A stretch of DNA of 10,125 bases from positions 1 through 10,125 of the forward strand of contig DDWC01000180.1 of assembly GCA_002345475.1 (NCBI GenBank), read 5' to 3'. The position numbers were made by a program, and so were the translations under genes. This document shows, piece by piece, positions 6,801 to 10,125 of this stretch. The notes beneath the pieces are model-generated. The model was not told the origin of the DNA. It searched no databases and saw only the letters and a list, made by a program, of their open reading frames with translations. Positions within the stretch are counted from its first letter, which is position 1, and each line of letters opens with the position of its first letter. This DNA is from Firmicutes bacterium UBA2296 (GTDB taxonomy: Bacteria > Bacillota > UBA994).

Positions 6801-7208
6801 ATGACAGAGAAATCACACACAGGCAAGCTGGAGGTAGCAGATAAAGCCCATGGTTTAGTGTTGAGTGTCTATAAAGCTACGGCTAGTTTCCCGAGCTACG
6901 AACAGTTTGGGCTGATATCTCAAATGAGACGGGCTGCCGTATCCATACCCGCAAACCTATATGAGGGTAAAGCCAGGGGCAGCGATATTGAGTTGTGCCG
7001 CTATATAAGAATCGCTCGCGGGTCACTGGCAGAACTAAGATACTTTCTCATCCTCGCTAATGATTTGGACTATCTAAGCAAGGTTGGTTTCACCGCCCTA
7101 GAGTCACAAGCAGAAGAGGTTGCGCGAATGATGGGAGCATTACTTGAAAAGGTTCTACGTGAGGTTGCTGCGCGCAGCAAGAAGCATGCGCGAAGCCCCA
7201 AAAGCTGA
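6801..7208 (+). CDS. Four-helix-bundle protein, S23/TIGR02436 family (element A)
   Basis: Protein of 135 residues, predicted almost fully helical. Family marks are in order: FPSYEQFGLISQMRRAA (residues 30-46), then SIPANLYEG (48-56), then IARGSLAEL (71-79). These match the 'four helix bundle protein' encoded in 23S rRNA intervening sequences, a family also related to the Avd accessory protein of diversity-generating retroelements. The biochemical function of these proteins is not established; they form basic oligomers and may bind nucleic acid. The C-terminus (KKHARSPKS) is strongly basic. The start at 6801 is chosen for GAGGTGG (6788-6794) upstream; the frame is open further upstream but those residues do not resemble the family and run through the heptamer array. 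The stop codon lies inside the right array. It interrupts the kal-kce pair in the operon orientation and is likely co-transcribed, but it has no evident metabolic role. Confidence 0.85.
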   Translation: MTEKSHTGKLEVADKAHGLVLSVYKATASFPSYEQFGLISQMRRAAVSIPANLYEGKARGSDIELCRYIRIARGSLAELRYFLILANDLDYLSKVGFTALESQAEEVARMMGALLEKVLREVAARSKKHARSPKS

Positions 7209-7238
7209 CTGCTGAATGCCGAATGCTGATTGCTTTCG
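7204..7238. repeat. Right heptamer array of element A
   Basis: Units of consensus GCTGAnT begin at 7204, 7211, 7218 and 7225, with a decayed fifth (GCTTTCG) at 7232. The array overlaps the last five bases of the four-helix-bundle gene, including its stop codon, and ends directly before AAGGAGG, the kce ribosome site. Confidence 0.8.
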
Positions 7239-7254
7239 AAGGAGGAGTTCATCC

Positions 7255-8076
7255 ATGTCCAAACTCATCATCACCGCCGCTATCATCGGTGCGGAGGTCA
7301 CGCGCGATATCAATCCTAACATACCCCTGACGCCTGCTGAGCTGGCGGAAGCCGCCTATGAGTGTTATAAGGCGGGCGCGTCGATCGTGCACCTGCACGC
7401 CCGTGACAGCGAGGGGAACCCGACGCAGGACAAAGAGGTATTTGCTGAGACCATTAGGCTTATCAAGGAGAAGTGCGACATCATTGTGCAGATTTCTACC
7501 GGTGGTGCTGTCACTGCGACGGTTGAGGAACGCCTGGCTCCTATTAGCCTGAAGCCCGAGATGGCGACACTCACCACAGGCACGGTTAACTTCGGCAATG
7601 ACGTGTTTATGAACTCTCCGGAGTATGTTGAGAAGATCGCCCGGGCATTGCAGGAGAACGGCGTTAAACCTGAAGTGGAAGTCTTTGAAGTGGGAATGAT
7701 ACAAAACGCTCTCAACCTCATCAAGAAGGGGCTTCTATCAGAACCGCTACACTTTGACTTCGTAATGGGCGTGCCAGGGGCTATACCGGGCACAATCAAG
7801 AACCTCCTGCACTTGTCCGAAAGTATTCCGTCCGGGTCCACCTGGACCGTGGCCGGAATCGGGCGGGCTGAATTGCCCTTGGCCACTATGGCCATCATGA
7901 TGGGCGGACACGTCCGGGTAGGCTTCGAGGACAACGTATACTACTCCCGCGGCGTTCTGGCAGAGAGCAACGCCCAGCTGGTGGCACGCATCGTCCGTTT
8001 GGCTAACGAACTAGGACGGGAAGTGGCTACACCTGATGAGGCGAGGGGAATATTGGGGATGGTTGCTAGGCGCTAG
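7255..8076 (+). CDS. kce: Kce, 3-keto-5-aminohexanoate cleavage enzyme
   Basis: Zinc enzyme of 273 residues (DUF849/BKACE family, TIM barrel) that converts 3-keto-5-aminohexanoate and acetyl-CoA into 3-aminobutyryl-CoA and acetoacetate. Visible motifs: HLHARD with His46 and His48 as metal ligands, STGG at 81-84 for substrate contact, the VEVFEVG segment at 141-147 with the expected Glu, and RVGFEDN at 221-227 giving Arg221, Glu225 (third metal ligand) and Asp226. All active-site positions known from the Cloacimonas enzyme have counterparts. ATG 7255 is used because GGAGGA (7241-7246) is eight bases upstream; an in-frame ATG at 7216 lies in repeat DNA with no ribosome site. The last codons (Val-Ala-Arg-Arg-stop) already belong to the heptamer array of element B, so the original C-terminus may have been rewritten. 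Other BKACE enzymes use other beta-keto acids, but adjacency to kal makes the lysine-pathway substrate most likely. Confidence 0.9.
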   Translation: MSKLIITAAIIGAEVTRDINPNIPLTPAELAEAAYECYKAGASIVHLHARDSEGNPTQDKEVFAETIRLIKEKCDIIVQISTGGAVTATVEERLAPISLKPEMATLTTGTVNFGNDVFMNSPEYVEKIARALQENGVKPEVEVFEVGMIQNALNLIKKGLLSEPLHFDFVMGVPGAIPGTIKNLLHLSESIPSGSTWTVAGIGRAELPLATMAIMMGGHVRVGFEDNVYYSRGVLAESNAQLVARIVRLANELGREVATPDEARGILGMVARR

Positions 8077-8095
8077 TCGCTGGTCGCTTGTCACT
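8061..8095. repeat. Left heptamer array of element B
   Basis: Units of consensus nGTCGCT begin at 8061, 8068, 8075, 8082 and 8089, decaying toward 8096. The first two units and part of the third encode the C-terminal residues and stop codon of kce (TAG at 8074-8076). Confidence 0.75.
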
Positions 8096-8117
8096 TGTGG
8101 AAGGTGAGGAATAAAGT

Positions 8118-8474
8118 GTGGAGAAAAGCTACAGAGACCTGAATGCGTGGAAGTACGCATTTGAGCTGGTGACTCTGGTCTACAAGGTTACGGAGAGATT
8201 CCCTTCGACTGAGACGTACAGATTAACATCGCAAATGTGTTCAGCCGCTATTTCAGTCACCGCAAACATAGCAGAGGGTAGTTGCCGGGGTACCGATAAG
8301 GACTTCTGCCGCTTCCTTTACATGGCTAGAGGTTCGGCTGCAGAGTTGGAGAACTACATCCTTGTATCTGAGAGGCTCGGATACATCGACTCTGCGTGTC
8401 GTGATGAGCTAATGTCACTGACTAAAAACGTAGGAAAGACCATTAACGGGCTTATCAAATACCTGAACAGGTAA
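8118..8474 (+). CDS. Four-helix-bundle protein, S23/TIGR02436 family (element B)
   Basis: Protein of 118 residues, the usual length for the family. It opens with the characteristic YRDLNAWKYAFEL (5-17), followed by FPSTETYRLTSQM (28-40), VTANIAEGSCRG (47-58), ARGSAAELENYIL (70-82) and GYI (88-90). Together these define the four helices of the 23S rRNA intervening-sequence protein family. It shares about 46% identity (29 of 63 positions) with its neighbour in element A over the FP...Y core and little outside it, so the two came from different subfamilies or separated long ago. The start is GTG 8118, supported by GGTGAGG (8103-8109) eight bases upstream. It lies between kce and atoD in operon orientation. 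Function is unknown; nucleic-acid binding is a family-level suggestion only. Confidence 0.88.
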   Translation: MEKSYRDLNAWKYAFELVTLVYKVTERFPSTETYRLTSQMCSAAISVTANIAEGSCRGTDKDFCRFLYMARGSAAELENYILVSERLGYIDSACRDELMSLTKNVGKTINGLIKYLNR

Positions 8475-8486
8475 CCTTTCTGCTCC

Positions 8487-8521
8487 GACAGACGACAAGC
8501 GACAAGGGACAGACGACAAGG
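8487..8521. repeat. Right heptamer array of element B
   Basis: Five clean units, consensus GACAnnn, begin at 8487, 8494, 8501, 8508 and 8515 (GACAGAC or GACAAGG/C). The last unit, GACAAGG, supplies the first bases of the AAGGAGG ribosome site of atoD (8518-8524), so the repeat and the translation signal of the next gene are fused. Confidence 0.85.
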
Positions 8522-8531
8522 AGGAACCCTC

Positions 8532-9200
8532 ATGAAATCAAAAGTAGTGGACGCAAATACTGCCCTCGCCTCGCTGCACGACGGCGCATCCCTAATGATC
8601 GGCGGTTTCCTAGCTGTGGGCACACCGGAAGATCTTATCAGCGAGGTGCTGAACAAGGGTGTCAAGGAACTAACCGTTATAGGCAACGACACTGGCTTCC
8701 CGGACAAGGGAATCGGCAGGCTCATCAGCGCCAAGCGGGTCAAGAAGGCCGTCGCCTCTCACGTGGGGACCAACCCCGAGACAGGGCGGCAGATGAACGC
8801 CGGCGAAACTGAAGTGGTTCTTGTGCCTCAGGGCACATTGGCCGAACAGGTACGGGCCGCAGGCGCCGGCCTTGGCGGTATACTTACCCCCACGGGTGTT
8901 GGCACCATTGTGGAACTGGGTAAGCAGAAGATCACTATTGACGGCAAGGAGTTCCTGCTTGAACTGCCGATTCACGCGGATTTTGCCCTGATTCGCGCTC
9001 ACAAGGCCGACGAAAAAGGCAACCTCGTCTACAGGCGCTCCGGGCAGAACTTCAACCCGCTAATGGCCATGGCCGCTAAAGTGGTAGTGGCTGAGGTGGA
9101 CGAGATTGTGCCTGTCGGAGAAATCGATCCGGACAACGTTGATACTCCTGGCCTGTTCGTTACGTATCTGGTGAAGAAGGGGGTGTCGAGCAATGAGTAA
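8532..9200 (+). CDS. atoD: AtoD, butyryl-CoA:acetoacetate CoA-transferase subunit A
   Basis: Alpha subunit, 222 residues, of a family I CoA-transferase. With AtoA it moves CoA from butyryl-CoA (or acetyl-CoA) to acetoacetate, releasing the fermentation end product. The sequence shows the family's opening DGASLMIGGFLAVGTPE (17-33) and the subunit-A signature GTLAEQVRAAGAGLGG (101-116) followed by TPTGVGT. Length is normal. The ATG at 8532 follows AAGGAGG (8518-8524) by seven bases; that site is partly formed by the preceding heptamer array. Its stop overlaps the atoA start by eight bases, indicating coupled translation of the two subunits. In this operon the substrate acetoacetate is a direct product of Kce. 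Assignment to the butyryl-CoA-specific form rests on context, because the family's substrate range cannot be read from motifs alone. Confidence 0.88.
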   Translation: MKSKVVDANTALASLHDGASLMIGGFLAVGTPEDLISEVLNKGVKELTVIGNDTGFPDKGIGRLISAKRVKKAVASHVGTNPETGRQMNAGETEVVLVPQGTLAEQVRAAGAGLGGILTPTGVGTIVELGKQKITIDGKEFLLELPIHADFALIRAHKADEKGNLVYRRSGQNFNPLMAMAAKVVVAEVDEIVPVGEIDPDNVDTPGLFVTYLVKKGVSSNE

Positions 9201-9849
9201 GGAACTAATCCGCGAACGCATTGCGCGTCGAGTGGCCATGGAACTGCATGACGGCGATGTGGTAAACCTGGGCATCGGCATGCCAACCCTTGTGGCCAAC
9301 TACCTGCCGGAAGGCGTCGACGTACTGTTCCAGTCAGAGAACGGGTTCGTCGGCCTGGGTCCTGCCCCTTTGCCCGGGCAGGAAGATCCCGACGTCACCA
9401 ACGCCGGAGCTCAGCCAGTGACTATCCTGCCAGGCGGTGCAACATTTGATTCTGCCATGTCCTTTGCCATTATTCGCGGCGGGCATGTGGACGTTACGGT
9501 GCTGGGTGGTCTGGAGGTTGACGCCTGCGGCAATCTGGCCAACTGGATGGTACCCGGCAAGATGGTGCCCGGAATGGGTGGAGCCATGGACCTGACAGTT
9601 GGGGCCAAGCGCGTCATCATCGCCATGGAACATACCGCCAAAGGCAGCCCGAAAATCCTCAAAGAATGCACACTGCCGTTTACAGCGAAATCTCAGGTGG
9701 ACCTTATCGTCACTGACATGGCCGTAATTGAAGTGACTCCGGACGGTCTGGTACTTAAAGAGATTGCACCCGATACAACGGTTGAGGCAGTTATCGAGGC
9801 CACTGAAGCCGAACTTATTGTGGGTAGTGTTGGAGTGATGAAGGTTTAG
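9193..9849 (+). CDS. atoA: AtoA, butyryl-CoA:acetoacetate CoA-transferase subunit B
   Basis: Beta subunit, 218 residues, carrying the catalytic glutamate that forms the covalent CoA thioester. The active-site motif SENGFVGLGP is seen at 48-57 with Glu49 as the nucleophile. NLGIGMP (25-31) near the N-terminus and GGATFDSAMSFAIIRGGH further on are standard for the subunit. The start ATG overlaps the atoD stop (ATGAGTAA, 9193-9200), with a G-rich ribosome site at 9179-9183. It is the last recognisable gene of the operon. The last bases of the gene (9834-9849) are repeated about 177 bp downstream, on the far side of a palindromic element. No clear terminator with a T-run follows. Confidence 0.9.
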   Translation: MSKELIRERIARRVAMELHDGDVVNLGIGMPTLVANYLPEGVDVLFQSENGFVGLGPAPLPGQEDPDVTNAGAQPVTILPGGATFDSAMSFAIIRGGHVDVTVLGGLEVDACGNLANWMVPGKMVPGMGGAMDLTVGAKRVIIAMEHTAKGSPKILKECTLPFTAKSQVDLIVTDMAVIEVTPDGLVLKEIAPDTTVEAVIEATEAELIVGSVGVMKV

Positions 9850-10027
9850 GAGGGCCCCCGTAACGTAGGGGCACAGCATGCTGTGCCCGGGGGGTTCGAC
9901 ATCCTGACGGGAACGCTGATTTCCTTCGATGAACCTGACAGGGAACGTGGGCACAGCATGCTGTGCCCCTACAGTAACTGGAAGTTGCTCTGTGTTACGG
10001 GTGATGTAGTAGTGATGCAGGTTTAGG
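9834..10027 (+). repeat. Direct repeat of the atoA 3' end flanking the palindrome pair
   Basis: AGTGATGAAGGTTTAGG at 9834-9850 recurs with one difference at 10011-10027. Weaker similarity extends upstream of both copies (GGGTAGTG against GGGTGATG). The first copy holds the last codons and stop of atoA. The second is not in any gene. It may be a duplication made when the palindromic element arrived, or a remnant of an older gene end. Confidence 0.5.
9860..9977. repeat. REPIN-like pair of inverted palindromes
   Basis: The 20-bp perfect palindrome formed by GGGCACAGCA and its complement occurs twice, at 9869-9888 and 9949-9968. Flanks are asymmetric and mirrored: GTAACGTAG precedes the first copy, and CTACAGTAAC follows the second, so the unit ends are inverted repeats of about 29 bp. 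Between them a 21-23-base sequence of the form TTCGA..CCTGAC..GGAACG is directly repeated (9895-9915 and 9925-9947). This is the layout of REP doublets moved by RAYT-type Y1 transposases, although no such gene is in the window. It follows the atoA stop codon by ten bases and may also stabilise or end the operon mRNA. Confidence 0.65.
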
Positions 10028-10070
10028 GATTCCCCGGAAACCGGCAAGTTCCCATCCATCGGTGGCTATG

Positions 10071-10125
10071 TTTGATTTTTGGTTTTTGATTTTTGCTTAA
10101 CAATCAATGATCCACGATTAATGAT
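10071..10125. repeat. Heptamer-periodic array at the window end
   Basis: AT-rich units of seven bases run to the end of the window: TTTGATT at 10071 and 10085, TTTGGTT at 10078, TTTGCTT at 10092, then a second type resembling AATGATC from 10099, 10106 and 10113, with a partial unit at 10120. The array is truncated, so whether it borders another element or gene cannot be seen. The stretch between it and the palindromes (9978-10070) holds no recognisable gene. Confidence 0.7.

Larger units (their letters stand above)
6712..7238 (+). mobile_element. Candidate insertion A: four-helix-bundle gene between inverted heptamer arrays
   Basis: The segment between kal and kce consists of a left heptamer array (6712-6746), a leader of 54 bp, a four-helix-bundle gene (6801-7208), and a right array (7204-7238). 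The reverse complement of 6712-6742 agrees with 7204-7234 at 24 of 31 positions, so the ends are imperfect inverted repeats and could pair across the gene. The left end starts on the last base of the kal stop codon; the right end stops just before the kce ribosome site. The organisation recalls 23S rRNA intervening sequences, which place the same protein family inside a base-paired stem. No target-site duplication was identified, so mobility is inferred from architecture alone. Confidence 0.55.
8061..8521 (+). mobile_element. Candidate insertion B: second four-helix-bundle gene between inverted heptamer arrays
   Basis: This repeats the architecture of element A with different sequence. A left array (8061-8095) begins inside the final codons of kce, a four-helix-bundle gene lies at 8118-8474, and a right array (8487-8521) ends in the atoD ribosome site. 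The ends are imperfect inverted repeats: GTCGCTTGTC at 8083-8092 is perfectly complementary to 8494-8503, and 19 of 27 positions agree over the wider alignment. The heptamer sequence differs from that of element A, and the two proteins are diverged, so this is not a recent copy of A. Mobility is inferred. Confidence 0.55.

Noticed and set aside
7216..7254. Upstream ATG for kce
   Set aside because: It lies in the right heptamer array without a ribosome site, while ATG 7255 has GGAGGA eight bases upstream and gives the normal N-terminus.
6801..8474. Diversity-generating retroelement, because Avd shares the four-helix-bundle fold
   Set aside because: No reverse transcriptase, template repeat or variable repeat is present; the proteins fit the S23/TIGR02436 group.
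9869..9888. Intrinsic terminator of the lysine operon
   Set aside because: The palindrome forms a strong stem but is followed by CGGGGGG rather than a T-run, and it recurs as half of an inverted pair.

Overview
The window looks like chromosomal DNA of an anaerobic, amino-acid-fermenting Firmicute of the Clostridia. This is an inference from three things: a secreted S-layer-like protein with a 'copper amine oxidase N-terminal' stalk domain, strong AAGGAGG ribosome sites with ATG, GTG and TTG starts, and genes of the anaerobic lysine fermentation pathway. All protein genes are on the + strand.

Layout. 1-151: a small inverted repeat and a heptamer-periodic array leading into murJ. 152-1687: murJ, the lipid II flippase. 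1688-2318: no protein gene; about 365 bp of non-coding DNA bounded by nested inverted repeats, then a sigma-A-type promoter and a leader of about 180 nt. 2319-4865: secreted protein with eight roughly 65-residue repeats and a C-terminal stalk domain, followed by a terminator. 5003-6124: M20 peptidase of the PepT-like group with its own promoter and a TTG start, followed by a large hairpin. 6323-9849: lysine-fermentation operon in the order kal, four-helix-bundle gene, kce, second four-helix-bundle gene, atoD, atoA. 9850-10125: a REPIN-like pair of palindromes, a second copy of the last bases of atoA, and another heptamer array running off the window.

How the operon works. Kce cleaves 3-keto-5-aminohexanoate with acetyl-CoA into 3-aminobutyryl-CoA and acetoacetate. 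Kal removes ammonia from 3-aminobutyryl-CoA to give crotonyl-CoA. AtoDA moves CoA from butyryl-CoA to acetoacetate, giving butyrate and acetoacetyl-CoA. Both Kce products are therefore consumed by operon neighbours. The earlier steps (lysine 2,3-aminomutase, lysine 5,6-aminomutase, 3,5-diaminohexanoate dehydrogenase) are not in the window.

Most unusual signal. Spacers in this region are filled with degenerate tandem arrays of 7-bp units, a different heptamer at each site. In the lysine operon these arrays sit as imperfect inverted pairs exactly between the stop codon of one catabolic gene and the ribosome site of the next, and each pair encloses a gene for a four-helix-bundle protein of the 23S rRNA intervening-sequence (S23/TIGR02436) type. 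The two proteins share only about 46% identity over their cores. A 365-bp non-coding segment downstream of murJ has the same inverted-heptamer borders. I read these as one class of spacer-directed insertion, with protein-coding and non-coding forms. Mobility itself is inference.
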